The notes below the pieces were generated by a model. The model was not told the DNA's origin and made no database searches. It saw only the letters and a program-made list of their open reading frames with translations. A stretch of 64,000 nt of DNA from Phyllobacterium bourgognense (lineage in GTDB: Bacteria > Pseudomonadota > Alphaproteobacteria > Rhizobiales > Rhizobiaceae), in the NCBI RefSeq assembly GCF_003337575.1, contig NZ_QPJM01000001.1, positions 186,001-250,000 on the forward strand. The letters run 5' to 3'. The position numbers and the translations under genes were made by a program. Below are positions 27,734 through 36,960 of the stretch, in pieces. The number at the start of each line of letters is the position of its first letter. Position 1 is the stretch's first letter.

Positions 27734-27988
27734 GGCGGGTATTGGTGAAGGAAAGCTTAAATCCCTAAAGTATATGCGAGATAGCCCACTCCACCACCTC
27801 TTTGCCGACAAACTCAGCAAAGAAGTTAAAGTATATTTAGAATTTATAACAAATCAGATCGGTAATATTCACATTCTGAAGACGTGGTTTAAGGTTTTAT
27901 GCTAGTTTACATTTTCGTAACGGTATTTCTTAAGCCGAATGCAATGAGCGGCACCTAGTTTCCAGGAGTATTCAGTGACGCCAGAAGC
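27734..27988. other. Divergent promoter region of pilus genes
   Basis: AT-rich DNA between the minus-strand secretin-N gene and flp. It holds CCAGGAG at 27962-27968, followed by a GTG that opens only a five-codon frame. I see no other gene. Confidence 0.4.
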
Positions 27989-28204
27989 ATGAGCGTGAGC
28001 GAGATGAGACGACCCGTAAAGATTATCTTCGACGTCTGCGCCGGGTTCCTGCGCGATAGATCTGCCGCGACATCTATCGAATACACATTGATCGCCTCGA
28101 TCATCAGCATAGGCATTCTCGTCGGCGCGGGTACGCTCGGCACATCGTTGAAGGACTTATATACGAGTCTCGCTGAAGATGTGACGGAAGCGGCCGACAG
28201 ATGA
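27989..28204 (+). CDS. flp: Flp family type IVb major pilin
   Basis: 71 residues. Leader of about 26 residues, then SAATSIEYTLIASIISIGILVGAGTLG, the Flp signature with Glu and Tyr at positions +5 and +6 after the cut and a long hydrophobic helix. Unusually, position -1 is Ala and not the common Gly (family pattern GATAIEYGLIA). The start is uncertain: ATG 27989, with weak CCAGAAG before it, or ATG 28004. Only one flp copy is seen. It is the first plus-strand gene of the locus, 39 bases before the peptidase gene. Confidence 0.88.
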   Translation: MSVSEMRRPVKIIFDVCAGFLRDRSAATSIEYTLIASIISIGILVGAGTLGTSLKDLYTSLAEDVTEAADR

Positions 28205-28243
28205 CCCGCCAGCAATCGCAAACTTTTTCGACGGAACTTAAGC

Positions 28244-28768
28244 ATGGTTGAAGCAGCTATACTCGTCATATTTCCGTTTGCCATGGTGTTTGCAGCCACA
28301 TCGGATCTGTTGTCCATGACGATACAGAACAGAGTTCCACTCATTCTGATCGTGTCCTTCATGGTCATTGCGCCTTTAACCGGCATGACCTGGGACGCCT
28401 ATGGAATGCACTTTCTTGCCGCAGTGACGGTGCTTGCAGCCACTTTTGTCTTGTTTGCCACCGGAACGATGGGCGGCGGGGACGCCAAGCTCATGGCCGC
28501 CACGGCGCTCTGGTTGGGCTGGAATCTGGAATTGGTGCAGTACCTGATAACGCTATCGCTGTTCGGCGGACTGTTGACGATGTTAATCCTGCACTACCGC
28601 GGCTCGTTTGTTGCACGGGTTTATACGGAGCGATTTGAGTTCATGCGGCGTCTCGCACAAAAAGGCGAAGGCGTGCCCTATGGAATAACGCTCGGATTGG
28701 CCGGACTTCTGACCTTTCCGTCGTCACCACTTGGCGTGTGGGTTATCGATCGCCTTGCTCATAGTTGA
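28244..28768 (+). CDS. cpaA: Prepilin peptidase CpaA/TadV
   Basis: 174-residue membrane aspartyl peptidase that cuts Flp and the TadE-type pseudopilins. Six or so hydrophobic segments. The two catalytic Asp lie in ATSDLLSM (about residue 21) and in the GGGD motif (MGGGDAKLMAA, about residue 80). It lacks the N-terminal methylase domain of PilD, as is normal for TadV. The following 174-base gap carries many TTAA tetramers and probably a separate promoter for cpaB onwards. Confidence 0.92.
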   Translation: MVEAAILVIFPFAMVFAATSDLLSMTIQNRVPLILIVSFMVIAPLTGMTWDAYGMHFLAAVTVLAATFVLFATGTMGGGDAKLMAATALWLGWNLELVQYLITLSLFGGLLTMLILHYRGSFVARVYTERFEFMRRLAQKGEGVPYGITLGLAGLLTFPSSPLGVWVIDRLAHS

Positions 28769-28833
28769 ACAAGGTTTGAAAATTTGATCCCGAAGTGCAA
28801 CTTCCGGGCAAGCAGCAGCATAAATAGTAAACG

Positions 28834-28889
28834 TTAAGCGCCGTTAATCATACTTTTAAGCAAAACGTTAACCTTAATTACACGATTAA
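28834..28889. promoter_or_regulatory. Array of six TTAA tetramers before cpaB
   Basis: TTAA begins at 28834, 28844, 28856, 28868, 28874 and 28886, so most steps are 12 or 6 bases, with 10 once. CtrA sites are TTAA-N7-TTAA (11 bases start to start), so the fit is near but not exact. Likely a regulatory region for the cpaB operon. Confidence 0.35.
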
Positions 28890-28942
28890 CACGTCAATGT
28901 GCGACCAAAGTATCTAAGACGAAAGTCTAGTGGGGCACATCA

Positions 28943-29737
28943 ATGCAAAAAGCGCGTCTTGTCATATTGGTCGTAGCGGTGGCTGCTGCGGGTGCGGCTG
29001 GCTACATCGCCATGCATATGAAGCCCAATGTGACTGTTGTCGCCGAAGCCGGCCCTCAGATCAAGTTGCAGGACATTCTGGTCGCCACCGAAAATCTCGG
29101 CGTCGGAGTCGAAGTGCAGGGTCAGATGCGTTGGCAGCAATGGCCGGAGGAGGCCGTCGCCGATGGATACATCAAGCGTTCAGAACGGCCCAATGCAGAA
29201 GAAGAACTGAAAGGTTCAACAGTCCGCCTGCAAATTTTCCCCGGAGAGCCGATCCGAGAAGCCAAATTGATCGGCAAGGGCCAGAGCTTCATGTCCGCAC
29301 AGCTCCCGGCAGGCATGCGCGCCGTTGCGACGCAGATTGCAGCCGAGACCAGCGCTGGCGGGTTTATCCTGCCGGATGACTACGTCGATGTGATAATGAT
29401 CCGGCAGATGGAGGGAGAGCAGAAGCAGTACGCGACTGAAACCATTCTGAGCAACATTCGCGTGTTGGCGATCGACCAGACAATTCAGGAGGACGAAAAG
29501 GGTGAGAAGACCAAGGTCGGTTCCACCGCTACGCTCGAACTCACGCCGGAACAAGCCGAAATTCTGACCGTCGCCCAGCAGATGGCTGCTCGCCTGTCGC
29601 TGGTACTGCGCTCCGTACAGGACGCGCAGGAACAGACGGGACCCGGTGCCGAATATCTCGTCAACTCACCCGGCAGGGCAGGCAACGTCAAGTTGATCAA
29701 GTCCGGGACCGTGACCGAAATCCTGGGGCGGAAATAA
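28943..29737 (+). CDS. cpaB: Flp pilus assembly protein CpaB (RcpC)
   Basis: 264 residues. N-terminal membrane segment (residues 5-25), an SAF/AFP-like domain (LQDILVATENLGVGVEVQGQMRWQQWPE, then PIREAKLIGKGQ) and the RcpC domain with ISAETSAGGFILPDDYVDVIMI. CpaB acts in the periplasm with the secretin CpaC. GTGGGG precedes the ATG. It is followed closely by cpaC. Confidence 0.92.
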   Translation: MQKARLVILVVAVAAAGAAGYIAMHMKPNVTVVAEAGPQIKLQDILVATENLGVGVEVQGQMRWQQWPEEAVADGYIKRSERPNAEEELKGSTVRLQIFPGEPIREAKLIGKGQSFMSAQLPAGMRAVATQIAAETSAGGFILPDDYVDVIMIRQMEGEQKQYATETILSNIRVLAIDQTIQEDEKGEKTKVGSTATLELTPEQAEILTVAQQMAARLSLVLRSVQDAQEQTGPGAEYLVNSPGRAGNVKLIKSGTVTEILGRK

Positions 29738-29759
29738 TAAAATGGGAAGCGAGACAAAG

Positions 29760-31301
29760 ATGATCAAATACGGTTTCCGGCATCCATGGATGGCGATAGC
29801 TATCGCTGTTGGCTGCGCTCTCGCGGTTCCTGCATTACAAAGTACAGCGAGTGCCGAAAGCAACGTTGTAAGGCTCAATCAGGGCCAGGGCATGAACAAG
29901 CGGATCAATCTCGGCCTGAATAAGTCACTGGTCGTCGACCTCCCGGTGGATGCCTACGATATTCTCGTGGCCAATCCCACCGTGGCCGACGCGGTAACCC
30001 GCACGGCACGCCGTATCTATCTCTTCGGCAAACAGGTCGGGCAAACCAATATTTTCGTTTTTGGACCCAATGGCGAGCAGTTGGCAAGCTTCGATCTTGT
30101 AATCGAACGTGACGTCGCCGGTCTTGAAGACGCTTTGAAAAAATACATTCCAGATTCGAACATCAAAGTCGAACTGATGAACGATAACGTCATTCTCACG
30201 GGTTCGGTACAGACGCCGCTAGATGCGAAGCGCGCAACCGATCTTGCCACATTGCTCGTTTCAGGCGGCGAGGCGACGACAGGACAATACGCGTTAACCG
30301 CGTCAGGCCAAGGCGGCAGCAATGGCGGTGGCGGTTCGGATGTAGCGATCAACAACCCGGACGAGACGCGACAGACAAGCAAGATTGTTAACCTCATTCA
30401 AATCGCCGGCGAGGATCAGGTCACGCTCAAGGTGACTGTCGCCGAAGTCAGCCGGACAGTGATGAAGCAGCTCGGCGTCAATCTGGTTGTAAACGGTATA
30501 GGTAACGGGATCAGTTTTTCTGGCTTGTCTCAAAACATCGCTGCCTTGGGCCAACCCTTGAGCCAGTCAGGCGGAAGTATTAGCGGCACGATCGGCAATA
30601 CATCGGTCGCCGCCTATCTTAACGCGATGGAAATAGCTGGAGTGATGAAAACGCTCGCGGAGCCGTCCTTGACGGCTATCTCCGGCGAGAAAGCTACGTT
30701 CAGAGTTGGTGGCGAGTATAATATTTTCTCCGGCCAGGAGGTGACCGACACTGGCAGAGTCGAACGCACCCACAGGACGATCGAATATGGCATCGGGCTG
30801 GAATTTACTCCGGTTGTCCTTTCGCCAGGACGCATCAGCTTGAAGGTGAGGACGTCTGTTTCGGAACCGACCATCGAGGGGTCTATTACCGTTCCAGACG
30901 GAGCAAACCAGGGATCCAACATTCTTTCCATTCGCAAGCGCCTTGCAGACACGACGGTTGAATTGCCGTCGGGCGGATCAATGATGATTGCAGGGTTGTT
31001 GCGCGACGACGTGCGCCAGACAATTTCGGGTTTTCCCGGCCTCGCGAAAATTCCGGTTCTCGGCACATTATTCCGCAGCCGAGATTTCATCAGGAACGAG
31101 AGCGAACTTGTGGTCATCATCACACCTTACCTCGTCCGTCCGGTCGCTCGCACGGCACTCGCTCGGCCTGACGACAATCTTAATCCTGCCAGTGATGCTG
31201 CGGGTATCTTCCTCGGCAAGGTCAACCGTATTTACGGCACCAAGGAAGCCAGCCTGCCTGCAGGCCAGTACGAAGGCACTGTCGGGTACATCTACAAATG
31301 A
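29760..31301 (+). CDS. cpaC: Outer-membrane secretin CpaC (RcpA)
   Basis: About 513 residues. The start is either ATG 29760, with GGGAAGCGAG just upstream, or ATG 29742; both give a signal peptide ending near TASA. An N-terminal pilus domain (LPVDAYDILVANPTVADAV) is followed by a BON-like segment (NIKVELMNDNVILTGSV), a short Gly/Ser-rich spacer, and the secretin domain (FRVGGEYNIFSGQEV, GSMMIAGLLRDDVRQTISGFPGLAKIPVLGTLFRS). It forms the outer-membrane pore for the Flp pilus. Its stop region overlaps an in-frame candidate start of cpaD. Confidence 0.94.
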   Translation: MIKYGFRHPWMAIAIAVGCALAVPALQSTASAESNVVRLNQGQGMNKRINLGLNKSLVVDLPVDAYDILVANPTVADAVTRTARRIYLFGKQVGQTNIFVFGPNGEQLASFDLVIERDVAGLEDALKKYIPDSNIKVELMNDNVILTGSVQTPLDAKRATDLATLLVSGGEATTGQYALTASGQGGSNGGGGSDVAINNPDETRQTSKIVNLIQIAGEDQVTLKVTVAEVSRTVMKQLGVNLVVNGIGNGISFSGLSQNIAALGQPLSQSGGSISGTIGNTSVAAYLNAMEIAGVMKTLAEPSLTAISGEKATFRVGGEYNIFSGQEVTDTGRVERTHRTIEYGIGLEFTPVVLSPGRISLKVRTSVSEPTIEGSITVPDGANQGSNILSIRKRLADTTVELPSGGSMMIAGLLRDDVRQTISGFPGLAKIPVLGTLFRSRDFIRNESELVVIITPYLVRPVARTALARPDDNLNPASDAAGIFLGKVNRIYGTKEASLPAGQYEGTVGYIYK

Positions 31302-31315
31302 ACGAGGAACGGATC

Positions 31316-31996
31316 ATGTCGAACGCGAACGAGAAACTCCGCATGAAGCCGGTCCTGGCCTTCTTGGTCGTAACCCTGCTTGCAGGCTGCGCCCAGCAAC
31401 GCGATGTGACAGGAGGCATTCCCGACGACTACCGCACCAATCATCCGATCGTTATTTCGGAGAAAGAGCAGGTCGCCGATATACCGGTCGGCCACGCCGA
31501 TACCAAGCTGTCCATCACCCAGCGCAGCATCATCGAGCATGCCGCAGCCAATTACCGGTCAAACGGGTCGGGCGTCATTCACATTCTCATTCCCGATGGT
31601 TCGCCCAATGAACGTGCCGCGGCGAAGCTACGGGGCGATGTTGCCGCAACCCTGCGAAAAAATGGTGTGAAGCCGTTTAACATCTCCAGTGAACGCTACC
31701 AGACTGGCCCGGAAGAATCCGCTCCTATTCGCCTTTCCTATTCGGCGATGACCGCATCGACCAACACGTGCGGCCAATGGCCCAAGGATATCCTCGATAC
31801 GGCTCAAAATCGGCACTACTCCAATTTTGGTTGTGCCAATCAGAGCAATTTCGCGGCACAACTCGCCAACCCGGCCGATTTGCTCGGACCGCGCGCAACG
31901 TCTCCGATCGATGCTGAACGGCGAATTGTCGTGATCGATGACTACAGAAATGCGCCTACACCCGAGCCAATCACGGCACAGGAAGTTGAGTACTAA
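31316..31996 (+). CDS. cpaD: Pilus assembly lipoprotein CpaD
   Basis: About 226 residues. The ATG at 31316 has GAGGAA eight bases before it; an ATG at 31298 overlaps the cpaC stop as ATGA and is the alternative. The lipobox LLAGC is clear near residue 21. The CpaD domain includes GGIPDDYRTNHPIVISEKEQ, TNTCGQWPKDI, and FGCANQSNFAAQLANPADLLGPR, with conserved Cys pairs. CpaD is thought to pilot or stabilise the secretin. Confidence 0.93.
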   Translation: MSNANEKLRMKPVLAFLVVTLLAGCAQQRDVTGGIPDDYRTNHPIVISEKEQVADIPVGHADTKLSITQRSIIEHAAANYRSNGSGVIHILIPDGSPNERAAAKLRGDVAATLRKNGVKPFNISSERYQTGPEESAPIRLSYSAMTASTNTCGQWPKDILDTAQNRHYSNFGCANQSNFAAQLANPADLLGPRATSPIDAERRIVVIDDYRNAPTPEPITAQEVEY

Positions 31997-32041
31997 GCTG
32001 GTCTTGAGCAACCAATTCTCTTTGAAAAGCGGAACGCTAAA

Positions 32042-33328
32042 ATGAGTCAAGTGGCCCTCGAAACAGAAAACCAACCTGGAGAAGGTGGCGAGCGATCACC
32101 GGGGGTAAGCTTGCATGCGCACCGGCCGATCCCCCGCATATCCATTCAGGCATTTTGCGAGAGCGATGGCGTCGCGAAGCAGATAACTCGTGCCAGCGAA
32201 GACCGTCGCATGGCCAAAACGCACGTTCAGGTTCATATGGGCGGGGTAGATACGGCCGTTGAATTGTTTCAGACTGTGCCGACGCCCAATCTCATTCTGC
32301 TTGAGACGTCGGCTGCGCCACGCGACATGCTGCAAAATCTCGCGGCTCTATCGGAGGTGTGCGATCCGTCGACAAAGGTTGTTATCATCGGACATTTCAA
32401 TGACGTCTGGCTCTACCGCGAACTGATCCGGAATGGCATATCGGAATATATGGTTGCTCCGGTCGATTTGTCGGAAATCGTCGGCGCCATCGGCGGTCTG
32501 TTCGTCGACCCGGAAGCAAAGCCGCTTGGTCACTCGATTGCCTTTATCGGTGCGAAGGGTGGTGTCGGCGCCTCCACAATGGCGCACAACATCGCCTGGG
32601 CCATCTCGTCACTCTTCAAGAACGAGGTGGTTATTGCCGATATGGATCTGCCTTATGGCACGGCGAACATCAACTTCGATCAGGATCCCGCACAGGGAAT
32701 TGCCGAGGCAGTCTTTTCTCCAGAACGCATCGATGATGTCTATCTCGATCGTCTGTTGGCACAATGCGCAGAACATCTCTCGCTGCTTGCCGCACCATCG
32801 ACGCTTGATCGCGTTTTTGATTTCCGCGACGATTCCTTTGCGCATTTGATCGACGTTGCGCAAAGATCCGTTCCTCACGTCGTTCTCGATGTTCCGCACA
32901 CGTGGAACGGCTGGACACGCACAACGCTGGCCCGGGCCGATGAAGTCGTTATCGTTGCATCACCAGAATTGGCGAATCTGCGCAATACAAAAAACCTGCT
33001 TGATACCCTGAAGCAACTTCGCCCCAATGATGCCCCGCCAAGACTGATCCTCAATCAGGTCGGCGTGCCCAAACGCCCTGAAATTGCGCCGCTCGATTTC
33101 TGCAGTCCGCTTGGAATTCTGCCGCTCGCCACTATCCCTTTCGAGCCCGCGCTGTTTGGCAGTGCAGCGAATAATGGCCGGATGTTGGCGGAAACGGATG
33201 GTGCCAATCCCATCGTTCAAAGCATTAACGAGATCGCGCATATCCTGACTGGCCGTATGACACTGAAGCCCAAGAAGAAACCAGGATTGTCCGCGGTCTT
33301 TTCCCGGTTGAAGCGCAAGAAACAGTAA
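32042..33328 (+). CDS. cpaE: Pilus assembly ATPase-like protein CpaE (TadZ)
   Basis: 428 residues: an N-terminal receiver-like domain without the phospho-acceptor pocket (about residues 58-160) and a C-terminal MinD/ParA-type ATPase with the deviant Walker A AKGGVGAST at residues 171-179. CpaE/TadZ marks the pole and recruits the secretion machinery. The basic tail (KPKKKPGLSAVFSRLKRKKQ) may bind membrane. Only a weak ribosome site is present. It sits directly before cpaF. Confidence 0.94.
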   Translation: MSQVALETENQPGEGGERSPGVSLHAHRPIPRISIQAFCESDGVAKQITRASEDRRMAKTHVQVHMGGVDTAVELFQTVPTPNLILLETSAAPRDMLQNLAALSEVCDPSTKVVIIGHFNDVWLYRELIRNGISEYMVAPVDLSEIVGAIGGLFVDPEAKPLGHSIAFIGAKGGVGASTMAHNIAWAISSLFKNEVVIADMDLPYGTANINFDQDPAQGIAEAVFSPERIDDVYLDRLLAQCAEHLSLLAAPSTLDRVFDFRDDSFAHLIDVAQRSVPHVVLDVPHTWNGWTRTTLARADEVVIVASPELANLRNTKNLLDTLKQLRPNDAPPRLILNQVGVPKRPEIAPLDFCSPLGILPLATIPFEPALFGSAANNGRMLAETDGANPIVQSINEIAHILTGRMTLKPKKKPGLSAVFSRLKRKKQ

Positions 33329-33337
33329 AGAGAAATC

Positions 33338-34822
33338 ATGTTTGGTAAACGCGGTAATCCCCAATCAGGCGGGGCCGGTGGAAGCCAGGTTCAGGAGTTT
33401 CGGGCGCCGGCCCTGGAGACGGCACTGCCTCTTCTCGGGGGAGGGGTGACCGCGACCACAGGCCTTCCGCGGGATATATTGGAGCCCAAGCGTTCTCCCA
33501 TCGAGACGCCGAAGCCAGTCGCGCCGCTTCGCGAAAAAAACGAGGCTTATTACGATACGAAGTCGCAGGTTTTCGCCGCACTGATCGACACAATCGATCT
33601 TGCGCAATTGTCGAAGCTGGACCCGGAAGTGGCGCGCGAAGAAATCCGGGATATTGTCAACGACATCATCGCGATCAAGAATTTCGCCATGTCGATCTCA
33701 GAGCAGGAAGAGCTGCTCGACGATATCTGCAATGACGTCTTAGGCTATGGCCCGCTGGAGCCTTTATTGGCGCGCGATGACATCGCCGACATCATGGTCA
33801 ATGGCGCTCGCAAGACCTACATCGAAGTGCTGGGCAAGGTGCAGGAATCCGGCGTCCGTTTCCGCGACAACCAGCAGCTCCTCAACATCTGCCAGCGTAT
33901 AGTCAGCCAGGTGGGAAGGCGCGTCGACGAGTCCAGTCCCATCTGCGACGCACGTCTGCCCGATGGCTCGCGTGTCAACGTTATCGCACCGCCGCTTGCG
34001 ATCGACGGACCGGTCCTGACTATTCGTAAATTCAAGAAGGACAAGCTGACGCTGGACCAACTCGTCCGTTTCGGCGCCATTTCTCCTGCCGGTGCCGAGC
34101 TTTTGCAAATCATTGGCCGCGTCCGTTGCAATATCGTCATCTCCGGGGGTACCGGCTCTGGCAAGACGACGCTTTTGAACTGCCTGACCAATTATATCGA
34201 CAAGGACGAGCGCATCATCACTTGCGAAGATTCAGCGGAACTTCAGCTGCAGCAACCGCATGTGGTGCGGCTTGAAACAAGGCCGGCGAACCTTGAAGGT
34301 GAGGGCGAGATCACCATGCGCGATCTCGTCAAGAACTGCCTTCGTATGCGTCCCGAGCGGATCATCGTCGGCGAAGTGCGCGGACCTGAAGTCTTCGATC
34401 TGCTTTCTGCCATGAATACCGGCCACGATGGATCCATGGGTACGATTCACTCGAATAGTCCCAGGGAATGTCTTAGCCGTATGGAATCCATGATTGCCAT
34501 GGGCGGCTTCGCCTTGCCGCAAAAGACGGTGCGCGAAATTATCGTGGGTTCGGTGGACATTATTATTCAGGCAGCGCGCCTTCGGGACGGTTCGCGGCGG
34601 ATTACCCATATTACCGAAGTGATCGGCATGGAAGGCGAGGTTGTTATAACGCAGGATCTTGTCGTCTATGAAATCACCGGCGAAGATGCCAACGGCCGTC
34701 TTACAGGGAAGCACGTCTCAACAGGCATCGCCCGCCCGCACATGTGGGAGCGGGCGCGCTACTACAATGAAGACCGGCGCCTCGCAAATGCACTCGATTC
34801 CATGGAAACGACGAAACCATGA
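33338..34822 (+). CDS. cpaF: Tad secretion ATPase CpaF (TadA)
   Basis: 494-residue VirB11/GspE-superfamily hexameric ATPase that powers pilus assembly and retraction. Walker [10 protein letters not shown] is at residues 270-278; the Asp and His boxes are in [21 protein letters not shown] and [22 protein letters not shown] precedes the ATG, nine bases after cpaE. The first 70 residues are low-complexity and probably flexible. Confidence 0.96.
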   Translation: MFGKRGNPQSGGAGGSQVQEFRAPALETALPLLGGGVTATTGLPRDILEPKRSPIETPKPVAPLREKNEAYYDTKSQVFAALIDTIDLAQLSKLDPEVAREEIRDIVNDIIAIKNFAMSISEQEELLDDICNDVLGYGPLEPLLARDDIADIMVNGARKTYIEVLGKVQESGVRFRDNQQLLNICQRIVSQVGRRVDESSPICDARLPDGSRVNVIAPPLAIDGPVLTIRKFKKDKLTLDQLVRFGAISPAGAELLQIIGRVRCNIVISGGTGSGKTTLLNCLTNYIDKDERIITCEDSAELQLQQPHVVRLETRPANLEGEGEITMRDLVKNCLRMRPERIIVGEVRGPEVFDLLSAMNTGHDGSMGTIHSNSPRECLSRMESMIAMGGFALPQKTVREIIVGSVDIIIQAARLRDGSRRITHITEVIGMEGEVVITQDLVVYEITGEDANGRLTGKHVSTGIARPHMWERARYYNEDRRLANALDSMETTKP

Positions 34823-34843
34823 TGGTGGGATCGGAGCACACAG

Positions 34844-35857
34844 ATGTTCGGGTTTGATCTCGCACAGCTTGGTTTCATCCTGCTGGTTGTGCTCGCCGTC
34901 GCCGCTTTGACCTATGTTTTATTTTTTGACTCTATTGCATGGCAGAAAAAGGCCGATGAGAGGCTGAATGAGGTCAAGCTCGCCGCAACGGATAGCCTTG
35001 GCAAATTCACGATTCGCGACAAGCAGGCCGAGGCGGTCAAACGCCGCAAGTCGGTGCACGACACGCTGAAGGACCTTGAGCAGCGCCAGAAGCTGCGCGA
35101 CAAGAATATCAAGTCTCCCCCGTTGAAAATGCTTATGCAGCAGGCGGGTATGAAAGTAACATTGCCACAGTTCTATATGTATTCGTTTATCACTGGAGCG
35201 GTCGTTGCAGGACTGGGAGTAATGCTCGGATCACCGATCTATCTTGCTCCGGGCCTGTTTCTTGCAGGCGCACTCGGCTTGCCGCGCTGGTTTATCTACT
35301 TTCGACGCCAGAGACGCATCAAGGCATTCCTGCACGAATTTCCGAACGCGATCGACGTGATCGTGCGCGCTATTCGCTCCGGTCTGCCGCTTAACGATGG
35401 AATTCGTCTCATCGCGCAGGAAGCCCAGGAACCGGTGCGCGGAGAGTTCCGCCGCATAGTCGACACGCAACAGGTCGGAGTAAGCATCCCCGAAGCTGCA
35501 ATGCGCATGTCGGAATTCATGCCCTGCTCGGAAGCCAGTTTCTTTGGCATCGTCATTCAGATTCAGGCCCAGGCCGGCGGCAACCTCTCCGAAGCCTTGG
35601 GCAATCTGTCCCGTGTCTTGCGTGACCGGAAGAAAATGGCGGCCAAAGTGCAGGCGCTGTCAATGGAAGCAAAGGCATCCGCCTATATCATCGGTGCGTT
35701 GCCCTTTATCGTTGCCTTTCTCGTATACCTGACGAGTCCGCAATACATCATGATTCTTTTCAACACTAGTTCTGGCAATTTCCTTCTTGCTTGCGCCGGT
35801 GCCTGGATGTCGATCGGCATCATGGTGATGAAAAAGATGATCAATTTCAAATTCTAG
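34844..35857 (+). CDS. tadB: Inner-membrane pilus assembly protein TadB
   Basis: 337 residues of the type II secretion F (GspF-like) family. One N-terminal membrane helix, a charged cytoplasmic stretch with many Lys/Arg (residues about 45-100), two helices, the conserved FPNAIDVIVRAIRSGLPLNDGIRLIA block, and two C-terminal helices. TadB and TadC together form the platform for CpaF. It lies 21 bases after cpaF and 10 before tadC. Confidence 0.94.
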   Translation: MFGFDLAQLGFILLVVLAVAALTYVLFFDSIAWQKKADERLNEVKLAATDSLGKFTIRDKQAEAVKRRKSVHDTLKDLEQRQKLRDKNIKSPPLKMLMQQAGMKVTLPQFYMYSFITGAVVAGLGVMLGSPIYLAPGLFLAGALGLPRWFIYFRRQRRIKAFLHEFPNAIDVIVRAIRSGLPLNDGIRLIAQEAQEPVRGEFRRIVDTQQVGVSIPEAAMRMSEFMPCSEASFFGIVIQIQAQAGGNLSEALGNLSRVLRDRKKMAAKVQALSMEAKASAYIIGALPFIVAFLVYLTSPQYIMILFNTSSGNFLLACAGAWMSIGIMVMKKMINFKF

Positions 35858-35867
35858 CGAGAGATGC

Positions 35868-36896
35868 ATGGTAGACGCCTTTGCTAAAGTCATTAAGGAC
35901 CCGGCATTTCTGTTCGCCATCCTGGTCGGGGTGTCGATCTTCGCAACCTTGGTAACGTTTCTGATGCCAATGCTGTCAGGGGTAGGCCTCAAATCGCGGA
36001 TGAAATCGGTTGCGCTGGAACGCGACCAGATCAGATCCCGCGAAAGAGCCAGACTGGCTTCTGAAAGCGAGAGTAAACGCAAAAATTCAGGTCTTTCGCT
36101 GCGCAGAGTGGAACGGCAGGGTATACGCCAGTTCGTGGAAAAACTGGATTTGCAACGGGCACTCGCCGATGAAAAAACGCTCGCCGCCTTGCGCATGGCC
36201 GGCTTTCGCGGACAGAACGCGCTGAACCTTTTCCTCGCGGCACGTTTCGGTCTGCCCTTCGTAACACTGGGTCTCGCTGTATTCTACATTTTCGTTCTCG
36301 GCGGCCTAGCCGAGAAATCAACCCTTATCCGGGTCGTCGCATGCTTTGCAGGCGCTTATGTCGGCTTTTATCTGCCAAATCTCTACGTGAGAAATGTCGC
36401 GAGCAAGCGCAAACAGTCGATTCAGATGGCTTGGCCCGATGCGCTTGATCTGATGCTGATCTGCGTCGAATCAGGCATGTCGATCGAGGCCGCGTTCAAG
36501 AAAGTATCAGAAGAAATTGGTGTACAGTCCGGAGAACTGGCAGAGGAACTGGTGCTTACCAATGCCGAATTGTCATTTCTGCCTGAAAGACGCCAAGCCT
36601 ATGATAATCTCGCAACGCGTACAGGGCTTGAGACCGTCAAATCGGTCGTACAAGCGCTGGTCCAGTCTGAACGCTACGGCACATCGATAGGTAGCGCTCT
36701 TCGCGTTCTGTCCGATGAGAGCCGGGAAATGCGCCTGATGGCAGCCGAAAAGAAAGCGGCTGCCCTGCCGCCAAAGCTGACGGTTCCGATGATCCTGTTT
36801 CTGCTACCCGTCCTATTCTGCGTTATCCTTGGACCAGCTGTTATCCAGATTCAGGCGCAAGGCGGAATTTTCGGACCGGCGACATCGAAGAAATAG
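35868..36896 (+). CDS. tadC: Inner-membrane pilus assembly protein TadC
   Basis: 342 residues, GspF-like, with the family block WPDALDLMLICVESGMSIEAAFKKVSEE and helices at both ends. It is the last plus-strand gene of the pilus operon and is followed after 18 bases by a bidirectional terminator shared with convergent tadD. Confidence 0.94.
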   Translation: MVDAFAKVIKDPAFLFAILVGVSIFATLVTFLMPMLSGVGLKSRMKSVALERDQIRSRERARLASESESKRKNSGLSLRRVERQGIRQFVEKLDLQRALADEKTLAALRMAGFRGQNALNLFLAARFGLPFVTLGLAVFYIFVLGGLAEKSTLIRVVACFAGAYVGFYLPNLYVRNVASKRKQSIQMAWPDALDLMLICVESGMSIEAAFKKVSEEIGVQSGELAEELVLTNAELSFLPERRQAYDNLATRTGLETVKSVVQALVQSERYGTSIGSALRVLSDESREMRLMAAEKKAAALPPKLTVPMILFLLPVLFCVILGPAVIQIQAQGGIFGPATSKK

Positions 36897-36914
36897 AATG
36901 CAGTTCGTCTCATG

Positions 36915-36942
36915 AAAAAGCCGCCTCAACGGGCGGCTTTTT
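36915..36942. terminator. Bidirectional terminator between tadC and tadD
   Basis: Eleven-base perfect stem AAAAAGCCGCC/GGCGGCTTTTT with a six-base loop, giving a T-run on both strands. It ends the tadC transcript and, from the other strand, the tadD transcript. Confidence 0.93.
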
Positions 36943-36960
36943 GCTGCTTGGCGGAGTTAG

